Below, in pieces: positions 15,527-22,940 of a stretch of 35,290 bases of DNA. How positions within the stretch are numbered: position 1 is the first letter of the stretch; each line of letters opens with the position of its first letter. The position numbers and the translations under genes are program-made. The DNA comes from Arthrobacter sp. efr-133-TYG-118 (GTDB lineage Bacteria; Actinomycetota; Actinomycetes; Actinomycetales; Micrococcaceae): NCBI RefSeq assembly GCF_030209755.1, contig NZ_JARVRH010000041.1, positions 1-35,290 on the forward strand. The letters are read 5' to 3'. Under the pieces are notes generated by a model. The model made no database searches and was not told the origin of the DNA. It saw only the letters and a list, made by a program, of their open reading frames with translations.

Positions 15527-16480
15527 TCAAGACTTGACCGCCGGGTTGACCTCGGACTTGGTGATGGCGCCTTCGGCGTTGCCCCAGCCAGTGAGGATCT
15601 TCTTGTATGAACCGTCAGACATGAGCTTGGTCAGCGTCTTCTGGATGACATCGGCGAGGGCGGTGTCCGACTTGGCAACAGCGATGCCCTGGGGAGCGGC
15701 GTCGTAAACGTCGCCGAGCCTCTCCAGCTGGCCGTTGGTCTGGGTCAGGGCGTAACCGATGATGGGGGAGTCGGCTGCCATGGCGTCGATGCTGCCGTTG
15801 ACGAGCCGGGTGGTGACGTCGGTCTGGTTCTTGAGCGTGACGATGTTGATCGGCTGCTTGCCGTCAGCTGCGCACTTCTTGTTGCGGCCGGAGAGGTCCG
15901 GGTCTTCCTGGACGGTACCGGTCTGCACGCCGATGGACTTGCCGCAGACGTCATCCAGGGAGAACTTCTTCGGGTTGCCCTTCTGCACGGCCCAGGCGGT
16001 GCCGGCGTTGAAGTAGCTGACCATGTTGACGGCGCCGAGACGCTCGGGGTTGATGGTGAAGGACGAGATGCCCAGGTCGTACTTGGGGCCGAGGGCGGGG
16101 AGGATGCCCGTGAATTCGGCGGTCTGCACCTGGACCTTCAGGCCGAGGGTGGCGCCGATCGCCTTGGCAATGTCGACGTCGTAACCGACCGGGGTCTGGC
16201 CGTCGGTTCCGAGGAATTCCGCAGGAGCGTAGGTCGTGTCCGAGCCGACGGTCAGCGTGCCCTTGGACTTGATTGCAGCGGGGACCAGTGCAGCCAGGGT
16301 GTCGTCCTTGGTGATGGTGCTGGGGTCAAAGCTTGCATTGGCACTGCCCGAAGGCGAAGCGGCGCTCGACGGGCCCGCCTCTGAGGCGTTGGTGCAGGCA
16401 GTCAGTGCCAGGGCGCCGATTGCGATGATTGTTGCAGCCTTGAGCGTCGAACTGACCGGAAGCGAACGGAATTTCTGCAT
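15527..16480 (-). CDS. Polar amino acid ABC transporter, binding lipoprotein
   Basis: 317 aa, family 3 extracellular solute-binding protein. A lipoprotein signal is visible (M-Q-K-F-R-S start, hydrophobic core, lipobox L-T-A-C, then a Ser/Ala-rich linker). The family region follows: L-T-V-G-S-D-T-T-Y-A-P-A-E-F and G-Y-D-V-D-I-A-K-A-I. ATG 16480 is chosen because it gives a proper signal peptide and follows aaaggtaag; the frame is open to 16555. It is first in the operon; transcription starts in the A/T-rich region upstream. Confidence 0.93.
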   Translation of the reverse strand: MQKFRSLPVSSTLKAATIIAIGALALTACTNASEAGPSSAASPSGSANASFDPSTITKDDTLAALVPAAIKSKGTLTVGSDTTYAPAEFLGTDGQTPVGYDVDIAKAIGATLGLKVQVQTAEFTGILPALGPKYDLGISSFTINPERLGAVNMVSYFNAGTAWAVQKGNPKKFSLDDVCGKSIGVQTGTVQEDPDLSGRNKKCAADGKQPINIVTLKNQTDVTTRLVNGSIDAMAADSPIIGYALTQTNGQLERLGDVYDAAPQGIAVAKSDTALADVIQKTLTKLMSDGSYKKILTGWGNAEGAITKSEVNPAVKS

Positions 16481-16680
16481 TTTCTTACCTTTTGTTGCAG
16501 TGGATGCGAAACTAATCGGTTCATAGTGTAGCGCCGAACATGAGATGTGCGTCACAGAAAACTAAGTTTTACTATTGGATAACCTACCAAGTAAAAAATC
16601 AAGACCCACAACAGGGCTATTGTCTCGCATCCCAGACATCCACGGGGGTAGGTTTCGAACGTAATCCTTGGGTTGGACTC
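16481..16680 (-). promoter_or_regulatory. A/T-rich promoter region of the amino acid transporter
   Basis: The 200-bp gap separates two minus-strand genes. 16557-16605 is conspicuously A/T-rich for this window. A possible -10 TACACT (16525-16530, minus strand) has only a weak -35 (GTGACG, 16550-16555). I see no gene or hairpin here. Confidence 0.35.
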
Positions 16681-18102
16681 TTAGCTGCTGATGCCCAGCG
16701 ACTCGAGCATCGGCCGGAATTTGGCCCAGGTCTCGGCCAGTTCGGCGTCCGGAACGGAGCCTTCAACGATCCCGCAGCCCGCGTACAGGCGCACGGTTGT
16801 AGGACTCTCGATGATCGCGCCGCGCAGCGCGATGCCCCACTCGCCGTTGCCCGCGGCGTCGAGCCACCCGACCGGTCCGGCGTACGGCCCGCGATCCAGG
16901 TGCTCAAGCTCCCGGATCAGTTCCCCGGCAACCAAGGTAGGCGTGCCACACACGGCGGCCGTGGGGTGTAGCGCGTTGATCAGGGCCAAGCACGTAGGGA
17001 CATGTCCCTCGATATCGGCAAGCTCGGCCTTCACGTCCGATGCCAGATGCCACACATTGGGCAGTTCCAGGATGAACGGTTCGCTGTGGGCGTTCATGGC
17101 CTCGGAAAACGGTGCGAGCTGGGTGGTCAGCGATTGGATGGCGATCTCGTGCTCGTGCCGTTGTTTCTCGGAACCGGCCAGCACACGTTCGGCGTATTCC
17201 ATGGGGGAGCCGTCCACTCCCTCGGCGTCGCGCCGGTCGAGCGTCCCGGCCAGGACCCGCGCTTGCGCAGTGCGGCCCTCCACCTGGATGAGCATTTCCG
17301 GCGTTGCTCCCACCAAGCCGTCGACGCCGTAGGTCCAGCATTCGCGGTAACGGCTGGCCAGCTGCCGCAGCACTTTGGCGGCGTTGACGCCGTCGGGCAG
17401 CGTCGCCACGACGTCGCGCGCGAGGACCAGCTTCTCCAGCTTCCCGGTCCGGATTTCCGCCACGCCCTCGGCCACGGCCTGCTTCCAGGCGGTTTCGCTT
17501 AGCGAGCCGCTCTCCAGGGTGACCTTCCCGTCCCCCAACTGGCTCGCATTTGTTGTCGCTATGAGGCTTCTAAACGACAACAAATGCGAGTTAGTTGGGT
17601 GCACGACGCCGGAGCCTCCCGCCGCCGTAAGCCCGCCGTCCGCTGGCTCGCGTTCCTCTGACTCCCCGTCCGCGGGGCTAAGCCAGACTGCCAGGGCGGC
17701 GAGGGCGCCCGCTTCGGTGAGTTCGACGTCGTCGAGCGTCAACTGAGTGAGCCACGACTGCCCGTCCCTGATCCCGACAACAATTTCTGGAAGGATCAAG
17801 CGGGATTCAAAGGCGGATGTCCTGGAGAAAGCAAAGGAGCCAAAGGCCACAGGGCCCGTGCCGGGGATCTCAAGGGGATCCGTCACGTCGGCTTCGATGA
17901 CGAGGTGGCGCCACCAGATATCGGCCTCGAGAAAGCGATCGGGCCCGGAAGCGGTGAATCGCGCGATTTCGCCAAAGCCCACCAGTCCGTTCTCGCGGCG
18001 GGACCAGCACAGGACATCGTCCCGGACCAGAAATGACGGCAGTCCCCCGGAGGATGAATCAACATCGAGGGGGACTGTCAAGGTGCGGAGCGTACTCGTC
18101 AT
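16681..18102 (-). CDS. menF: Isochorismate synthase
   Basis: 473 aa, chorismate-utilising family (MenF/EntC). It converts chorismate to isochorismate for MenD. Family motifs in the C-terminal half include K-L-V-L-A-R-D-V, G-A-T-P-E-M-L, A-G-T-L-D-R-R, E-K-Q-R-H-E-H, L-H-P-T-A-A-V-C-G-T-P, R-G-P-Y-A-G-P-V-G-W and Y-A-G-C-G-I-V-E-G-S. Residues about 168-190 are encoded by a 66-bp palindromic repeat inserted in frame, upstream of the conserved catalytic domain, so function is probably retained. It is transcribed divergently from menG; the ATG is only 9 nt from a TAATGT -10 box and lacks a Shine-Dalgarno. A siderophore-type EntC role is less likely given the menaquinone neighbours. Confidence 0.93.
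   Translation of the reverse strand: MTSTLRTLTVPLDVDSSSGGLPSFLVRDDVLCWSRRENGLVGFGEIARFTASGPDRFLEADIWWRHLVIEADVTDPLEIPGTGPVAFGSFAFSRTSAFESRLILPEIVVGIRDGQSWLTQLTLDDVELTEAGALAALAVWLSPADGESEEREPADGGLTAAGGSGVVHPTNSHLLSFRSLIATTNASQLGDGKVTLESGSLSETAWKQAVAEGVAEIRTGKLEKLVLARDVVATLPDGVNAAKVLRQLASRYRECWTYGVDGLVGATPEMLIQVEGRTAQARVLAGTLDRRDAEGVDGSPMEYAERVLAGSEKQRHEHEIAIQSLTTQLAPFSEAMNAHSEPFILELPNVWHLASDVKAELADIEGHVPTCLALINALHPTAAVCGTPTLVAGELIRELEHLDRGPYAGPVGWLDAAGNGEWGIALRGAIIESPTTVRLYAGCGIVEGSVPDAELAETWAKFRPMLESLGISS
17534..17599. repeat. 66-bp palindromic repeat inserted in menF
   Basis: Arms of 25 bp (17534-17558 and 17575-17599) with two mismatches around a 16-bp loop, ends cccaact...agttggg. It is the same family and exactly the same length as 31260-31325. 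It adds 22 codons, so the menF frame is kept. Confidence 0.95.
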
Positions 18103-18111
18103 GATGGAACA

Positions 18112-18117
18112 ACATTA
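18112..18117 (-). promoter_or_regulatory. -10 box of menF
   Basis: TAATGT on the minus strand with 9 nt to the ATG. The predicted transcript would start at or within 2-3 nt of the start codon, so nearly or fully leaderless. Confidence 0.45.
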
Positions 18118-18174
18118 CTCCCGCGGGCAACGGGAGCCGTCCGGGCCGGAGCGCCCCGAAAGTTCTTCCCAAAT

Positions 18175-18188
18175 TTGTCTGAGACAAT
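18175..18188 (+). promoter_or_regulatory. menG promoter with overlapping palindrome
   Basis: TTGTC-TGA-GACAA (18175-18187) is a 13-bp inverted repeat. Its right half is part of GACAAT (18183-18188), a -10-like box lying exactly 6 nt before the GTG at 18195. A regulator binding the palindrome would cover the promoter. Regulator unknown. Confidence 0.45.
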
Positions 18189-18194
18189 TGCAGG

Positions 18195-18971
18195 GTGAAC
18201 CGAGCATCCTTGGAAAAGCGTCCGGACGAAGTTGCGACGATGTTTGACGATGTCGCCCCCAAATACGACGTCGTCAACGATGTCCTGTCCATGGGGCAGA
18301 CCCGGCGTTGGCGCCGCGTCGTCGTGGACGCGATGGATGTTCGAGTAGGCCAAAGGGTCCTGGATCTAGCTGCCGGTACGGGCACATCCAGCGAACCGTA
18401 CGCCGACGCCGGAGTGGACGTTGTGGCCTGTGACTTCTCGTTGGGGATGCTGAAGGTCGGCAAACGCCGCCGCCCGGACATCAACTTCGTTGCCGGGGAC
18501 GCCACCAAGCTGCCCTTCGCGGACAACTCCTTCGACGCCTGCACCATTTCCTTCGGCCTGCGCAACGTCAACGAACCGCACAAGGCCCTCGCGGAAATGC
18601 TCCGCGTCACGAAGCCGGGCGGACGCCTGGTTATCGCCGAATTCTCGGCGCCGGTGGTGCCCCTCTGGCGGACCATGTACACCGAATACCTCATGCGCGC
18701 ACTGCCCGCCATTGCAACCAAGGTCTCCTCGAACCCGGACGCCTACGTGTACCTCGCCGAGTCCATCCGCGCTTGGCCGGACCAGGACCACCTGGCCGCG
18801 TGGCTGCAGGAAGCCGGCTGGACCGACGTCAACTACCGCAACCTGAGCGGCGGCATCGTAGCGGTGCACCGCGCCCAGAAGCCCGGTGCCGAACACCGGG
18901 AAAGCGTTCCCGTGGCCAAGCTGCGCCGCCAGATCAAGCCGCGCCGCCAAGCCGGCGATCAGTCCCGCTAA
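18195..18971 (+). CDS. menG: Demethylmenaquinone methyltransferase
   Basis: 258 aa, UbiE/MenG class I SAM methyltransferase performing the last ring methylation of menaquinone. Motifs: F-D-D-V-A-P-K-Y-D (17-25), SAM site V-L-D-L-A-A-G-T-G-T (55-64), the post-I acidic region C-D-F-S-L-G-M-L, and S-F-G-L-R-N-V-N. The C-terminus carries a basic tail. The GTG start lies 6 nt after a -10-like box. It is followed after 22 bp by the polyprenyl reductase gene, in the same order as the mycobacterial menG-menJ-polyprenyl synthase region. Confidence 0.94.
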   Translation: MNRASLEKRPDEVATMFDDVAPKYDVVNDVLSMGQTRRWRRVVVDAMDVRVGQRVLDLAAGTGTSSEPYADAGVDVVACDFSLGMLKVGKRRRPDINFVAGDATKLPFADNSFDACTISFGLRNVNEPHKALAEMLRVTKPGGRLVIAEFSAPVVPLWRTMYTEYLMRALPAIATKVSSNPDAYVYLAESIRAWPDQDHLAAWLQEAGWTDVNYRNLSGGIVAVHRAQKPGAEHRESVPVAKLRRQIKPRRQAGDQSR

Positions 18972-18993
18972 CGGGCCTATTAACAAGGACGCT

Positions 18994-20391
18994 GTGAACG
19001 TACTGATAGTCGGCGCAGGGCCAGCCGGGTCCACCGCCGCGTACTACCTTGCCCAGGCGGGCCTTTCCGTGACGGTTCTGGAAAAGACCGCCTTCCCGCG
19101 TGAAAAAGTCTGCGGCGACGGCCTCACTCCCCGCGCCGTCCGCGAAATCCAGAAGCTCGGCCTCCCGCATGCCGAGGACGAGGGCTGGCGCCGCAACAAA
19201 GGCCTCAGGCTCATCGCCGGCGGCCGCACCATTGAATTGCCGTGGCCCGAGGTCGCCGATTTTCCCACCTACGGACTCATCCGCACGCGCCTCGGATTCG
19301 ACGAGGAGCTGGCCCGGCACGCCCAGTCGGCAGGCGCCGTCGTGCTTGAACGCCACGGCGTCACCGAAGCCCTGCGCGACGACGCCGGACGGGTGATCGG
19401 CGCGCGTGCCGCGTTGCTCGACGAGTCCGGACGCAAGACAGGCGAAACGCGCGACTTCCATGCCGACGTCGTGCTCGCTGCAGACGGCAACTCGACACGG
19501 ACCGCCGTTTCGCTTGGTATGCACAAGCGCGACGACCGCCCGCTCGGGGTCGCCGTCCGCACCTACTTCACCTCGCCCCGCCACGACGACGACTGGATGG
19601 AAGGCTGGCTTGAGCTCCATTCGCCGGCTTCCCACGCCTCGCAAGCTCGGCGCGGGGCCCGCGCCGGCTCTCTTGGCAAGTCCGGCAAGCCGCTGCCCGG
19701 TTACGGTTGGGTTTTCGGCGTCGGCGACGGCACGTCCAACGTTGGCCTCGGCATCCTGAATTCCTCCAAGGAATTCGGCAAACTCGACTACAAGCAGGTC
19801 CTACGCGAGTGGACCGCCGGCATGCCGTCCGAGTGGGGCTTCACACCCGAAAACCAGGTGGGGGAGATCCGCGGCGCCGCACTGCCCATGGGCTTCAACC
19901 GCACCCCGCACTACTCGCCGGGGCTCATGCTCCTGGGCGACGCCGGGGGCATGGTTTCACCATTCAACGGCGAGGGCATTTCCTACGCCATGGAGTCCGC
20001 CCGCTTCGCGGCCGAGTTCATCATCGACGCGTCCTCGCGTTCCCGTTCAGCCGGTTGGACGGCCGACGACGCCGATGCGCACCTTTCGCGGTACGCGGAC
20101 TACGTGCGCGACCAGTGGGGTTCTCACTTCACCTTGGGCCGCGTCTTTGCTGCCCTCATCGGCAAGCCAGCCGTCATGAAACTCGCGCTACGGACCGGCA
20201 TGCCCATCCCGGTGCTGATGCGCTTTGTGGTGCGGATGCTCGCCAACCTCACGGATGCGTCCGCCAAGGGTTTCGAGGACCGCGCCATCCGCGTGCTCGA
20301 GATGCTGGTCCCGGCCACCTCCAACACCACATCCACCGCCGCTTCCACCCGCGTCGGCACCGAAACAACGCTTTCCTCCGCGAAAAGTTAG
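18994..20391 (+). CDS. Geranylgeranyl reductase-family flavoprotein (MenJ-like)
   Basis: 465 aa. Residues 1-30 form the FAD Rossmann motif (V-L-I-V-G-A-G-P-A-G-S). K-V-C-G-D-G-L-T-P and L-L-G-D-A-G-G-M-V-S-P-F-N-G-E-G-I are hallmarks of this reductase family. Set between menG and a polyprenyl diphosphate synthase, it most likely saturates an isoprene unit of the menaquinone tail, as MenJ does in mycobacteria; this role is inferred. GTG 18994 with an aaggac Shine-Dalgarno is chosen over upstream in-frame codons that lie inside menG. Confidence 0.88.
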   Translation: MNVLIVGAGPAGSTAAYYLAQAGLSVTVLEKTAFPREKVCGDGLTPRAVREIQKLGLPHAEDEGWRRNKGLRLIAGGRTIELPWPEVADFPTYGLIRTRLGFDEELARHAQSAGAVVLERHGVTEALRDDAGRVIGARAALLDESGRKTGETRDFHADVVLAADGNSTRTAVSLGMHKRDDRPLGVAVRTYFTSPRHDDDWMEGWLELHSPASHASQARRGARAGSLGKSGKPLPGYGWVFGVGDGTSNVGLGILNSSKEFGKLDYKQVLREWTAGMPSEWGFTPENQVGEIRGAALPMGFNRTPHYSPGLMLLGDAGGMVSPFNGEGISYAMESARFAAEFIIDASSRSRSAGWTADDADAHLSRYADYVRDQWGSHFTLGRVFAALIGKPAVMKLALRTGMPIPVLMRFVVRMLANLTDASAKGFEDRAIRVLEMLVPATSNTTSTAASTRVGTETTLSSAKS

Positions 20392-20400
20392 GGTTAACCC

Positions 20401-21504
20401 GTGACTCACTCTGCCGAACACAGTTGGACGCATGCCGGGCACGGCCTGCCGGACGCTGTCGAACCCGCTCCCACCACTACCGCGATCGCCACTGGCCTGC
20501 AGCTTCCTGCCGGTTTCGCGGCTATCGCCGAGGACGTGGAACTGGGTCCTGCCATCACCACGAACCTTGCCCGCGTGGAAAAGAAGCTCCGCGAAGCAAT
20601 TGCCAACTCGGACCCCCTGGCTGACGCAACGTCGCGTCACCTGGTGGAAGCCGGCGGCAAGCGCATCCGCCCGTTGTTGACCCTCTTGTGCGCCCACCTC
20701 GGCGACGCATCCCGTCCGGAAGTGGTCCAGGCCGCCGTCGTGGTTGAACTGACCCACCTCGCAACCCTCTATCACGACGACGTGATGGACTCCGCGCCCT
20801 ACCGCCGCGGTGCCCCCACGGCCCACGAAGTCTGGGGCAACTCAGTGGCCATCCTCACAGGTGACTTGATCTTCGCCCGCGCCTCGATCCTGGTGTCCGA
20901 ACTCGGTTCGCGTGCCCTGGGAATCCAGGCCCGCACCTTCGAACGCTTGTGCCTCGGCCAGCTGCACGAAACCGTGGGCCCGCGTGAAGGCGAGGATGCG
21001 GTGGAGCACTACCTCTCGGTCATCGCCGACAAGACCGGTTCCCTCGTTGCCGCTTCAGGCCAGCTCGGTGCCATCTTCGCCGGCGCCGACGAAGCCTTCG
21101 AGGACGTGCTGGTGCAATACGGCGAGAAAGTTGGCGTGGCCTTCCAGCTGGCCGACGATGTCATCGACGTCACTGGCGTCAAGGTCAAGTCCGGCAAGTC
21201 CCCGGGTACGGACCTCCGCGAAGGCGTACCCACTCTGCCTGTCCTCCTGCTCCGCAAGGCCGCCGACAATGGTGACCACTCCGCCGTCGAACTCTTGAAG
21301 CTGGTAGACGGCGATTTGTCCTCCGACGAGGCCCTGGCCCTGGCCGTCGCCGGGCTGCGCGAGCATCCCGTCACCGCCGAATCCTGGGTGATTGCGCGCC
21401 AGTGGTCCGCGGAAGCCATAGAAGCCTTGAAGCCGTTGCCCGAGGGCGTGGTCAAGGAGTCGCTGACCAACTTCGCCCACGCCGTGGTGGAGCGCGCCAG
21501 CTAG
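20401..21504 (+). CDS. Polyprenyl diphosphate synthase (menaquinone side chain)
   Basis: 367 aa, trans-isoprenyl diphosphate synthase. G-G-K-R-I-R-P (85-91), first aspartate-rich motif D-D-V-M-D (126-130) and second motif D-D-V-I-D (252-256) are intact. No bulky residues suggest a short product, so a long-chain (about C35-C45) product feeding MenA is expected; chain length is inferred. It is the last gene of the menG-menJ-like operon (9-bp gap, GTG start, weak Shine-Dalgarno). The first 45 residues are a variable extension. A large palindrome lies 25 bp after the stop. Confidence 0.92.
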   Translation: MTHSAEHSWTHAGHGLPDAVEPAPTTTAIATGLQLPAGFAAIAEDVELGPAITTNLARVEKKLREAIANSDPLADATSRHLVEAGGKRIRPLLTLLCAHLGDASRPEVVQAAVVVELTHLATLYHDDVMDSAPYRRGAPTAHEVWGNSVAILTGDLIFARASILVSELGSRALGIQARTFERLCLGQLHETVGPREGEDAVEHYLSVIADKTGSLVAASGQLGAIFAGADEAFEDVLVQYGEKVGVAFQLADDVIDVTGVKVKSGKSPGTDLREGVPTLPVLLLRKAADNGDHSAVELLKLVDGDLSSDEALALAVAGLREHPVTAESWVIARQWSAEAIEALKPLPEGVVKESLTNFAHAVVERAS

Positions 21505-21529
21505 TTTAGTGGGGACGGGCTTAAATGCA

Positions 21530-21585
21530 ATGGCCCCGGTTCCTTGCAACGCTACGAGTCACGCGCTGCAACGAACCGGGACCAT
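21530..21585. terminator. 56-bp palindrome after the polyprenyl synthase gene
   Basis: Arms of 23 bp (21530-21552 and 21563-21585) with three mismatches around a 10-bp loop; the perfect core is cccggtt/aaccggg. No T-tract follows. It probably ends the menG operon; it might also be a dispersed repeat. Confidence 0.65.
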
Positions 21586-21621
21586 AATCTCCGTTCGCAT
21601 CAGACTCACCGGAGGCATTTA

Positions 21622-21720
21622 GTGAATCCGGTTACAGCATATGACAACTTTGTCACGGGTGCAACTTTCCCCGTCAAAGGGTTTTCCGGAGATTGTCGGG
21701 ACTTCTGCGTTCCTTCCTGA
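21622..21720 (+). CDS. Possible 32-aa small protein or gene remnant
   Basis: GTG 21622 is preceded by ggagg at an ideal 6-nt distance. The reading frame gives 32 codons starting MNPVTAYDNFVTGATFPVKG and ending in C-R-D-F-C-V-P-S. Its stop (21718-21720) falls within the first bases of the palindromic repeat at 21712. It could be a genuine small protein with two cysteines, or the 5' end of a gene truncated when the repeat arrived. I do not recognise it. Confidence 0.4.
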   Translation: MNPVTAYDNFVTGATFPVKGFSGDCRDFCVPS

Positions 21721-21804
21721 CCCTCTTTAAATTCAGAATGGCCCCGAAACGCCTGCGAAGAGGTGTGTCCCGCAGGTCGTGGGCGCAAAGAAGGTCAGGA
21801 AGGC
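21712..21804 (+). repeat. 93-bp repeat, left copy flanking the second AbiEi gene
   Basis: Terminal inverted repeats of 17 bp with one mismatch (21712-21728 ccttcctgaccctcttt, and 21787-21803). The whole element aligns with the reverse complement of 22797-22887, including ggtgtgtc in the middle and aaag..ggtcagga at the end. Confidence 0.85.
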
Positions 21805-21810
21805 CAGCAA

Positions 21811-21823
21811 AGTTGTCCACATA
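21811..21823 (+). promoter_or_regulatory. AGTTGTCCACATA motif upstream of the second AbiEi gene
   Basis: Identical 13-mer to 12642-12654, starting 62 bp before the ATG at 21873. It contains the DnaA-box-like TTGTCCACA. A weak -10 TACTGT lies at 21838-21843. Confidence 0.75.
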
Positions 21824-21872
21824 GGGGAACCCGGAGCTACTGTCGCATGAGCGGTGCTGGTGGAGTGGCCAC

Positions 21873-22778
21873 ATGGATGTAGTGGAATTCCTCCAAAGGC
21901 GGGGCGGAGCGTCCCGGACTGCGCAACTGCTAAGAGCTGGCTTTCCAAAATCGGCGTTGGCAAAAGGAGTCCGCGACGGAACACTCAACGTGTTGCGCCG
22001 CGGGATCTACACGATCGAGGGCGCCGATCCAGGCATAGTTGCTGCCGTCGAGGCGAATGGCGTCTTGACCTGTGTTTCGGCTGCTCGTTTCTACAATTTG
22101 TGGCAGCTGAATAAGCCAGGAGGCGTCCAGGGGCGGGGGAGTTCCCAGAGACCCGGAGCTCTCCACCTCAGCTGCGGTAGCGGCCAAGCCCGGGATGGTG
22201 TGGTGGACCACGCCCGATGTACCCACACGGGGCATCCGTATCTTCCGGTGGCCGGCTTGGCCGATGTCCTTATCCACGCCCTGAGATGCCGACCCGAACT
22301 GGAATCCTTGGTGATCGCCCAATCTGCAGTCAGCCGCGGGTTGATCACCACCGGCTTCCTCAGAGGGAAACTTCCAGGAAACCGCAACGGAGCAGCGAGG
22401 GCTGTGCTGGATCTCGTTCTGCCCAGGGCTGATTCTTTGCTCGAAGTGCTCGCACACACGCACTTTGTCCGGGCAGGCCTCCGTGTCCGAATGCATGTGG
22501 GACTGGCCGGGGTGGGTGAGGTGGACTGCCTGATTAACGAGTGCCTTGTGGTGGAGCTCGACGGCCGGACTCACCTTGAGGCGCGTCAGGTCAAAAAGGA
22601 CCGATACCGCGACAACGCCAGCATGAGGGGCGGGCTCTTGGCGTTGCGGTACTACTACGAGGACGTGGTCTACCGTCCTGAAGAGATGGTCAACGAGGTC
22701 TTGACCGTATTGCGGCACCGGGAAGTCGGCCACTTCGCCCCGGCGCGTTACTCGCCCGGGTGGGTGCCGCCGTCGTAG
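21873..22778 (+). CDS. AbiEi-type HTH plus DUF559 (Vsr-like) protein
   Basis: 301 aa. Residues 1-48 are an AbiEi winged helix (R-R-G-G-A-S-R-T-A-Q-L-L-R-A-G-F..., L-R-R-G-I-Y-T-I). The C-terminus (about 185-285) is a clear DUF559/Vsr fold: L-L-E-V-L-A-H-T-H-F, V-G-E-V-D-C-L-I, V-V-E-L-D-G-R-T-H, K-K-D-R-Y-R-D-N, L-R-Y-Y-Y-E-D-V. The predicted acidic residues (E, D, E) are kept. The segment near residues 82-95 (N-K-P-G-G-V-Q-G-R-G-S-S-Q-R-P-G-A) is Gly/Ser-rich and may be a local insertion. No AbiEii toxin is adjacent. The domain order matches the 12705-13706 gene although overall identity is low. Function unproven. Confidence 0.82.
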   Translation: MDVVEFLQRRGGASRTAQLLRAGFPKSALAKGVRDGTLNVLRRGIYTIEGADPGIVAAVEANGVLTCVSAARFYNLWQLNKPGGVQGRGSSQRPGALHLSCGSGQARDGVVDHARCTHTGHPYLPVAGLADVLIHALRCRPELESLVIAQSAVSRGLITTGFLRGKLPGNRNGAARAVLDLVLPRADSLLEVLAHTHFVRAGLRVRMHVGLAGVGEVDCLINECLVVELDGRTHLEARQVKKDRYRDNASMRGGLLALRYYYEDVVYRPEEMVNEVLTVLRHREVGHFAPARYSPGWVPPS

Positions 22779-22796
22779 TCCAGCAAATGGCGCGCC

Positions 22797-22887
22797 GTCC
22801 TGACCCTCTTTGGCACGAAAAAAGCCGCGACACACCCGGTTCAAGGCGTGGCGCGGCTGTTCGAAATTCAAACAGGGTCAGGAAGGC
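22797..22887 (-). repeat. 91-bp repeat, right copy flanking the second AbiEi gene
   Basis: Inverted copy of 21712-21804, beginning gtcctgaccctcttt and ending cagggtcaggaaggc. It contains its own stem agccgcg/cgcggct, and lies between convergent genes, so it may terminate both. Confidence 0.85.
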
Positions 22888-22940
22888 GCAGCCCAAAGGT
22901 GGGGAGAAAGCTCCGCCCCCCGCTAAAGCCCCCAAAAACC

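Noticed and set aside
16525..16555. GTGAC half-site upstream of the amino acid transporter as another sulfur-motif copy
   Set aside because: The GTTTC partner at the right spacing is missing.
12644..21821. TTGTCCACA boxes as evidence of a replication origin
   Set aside because: Only two boxes 9 kb apart were seen, each in a gene promoter. dnaA, dnaN and a box cluster are absent.
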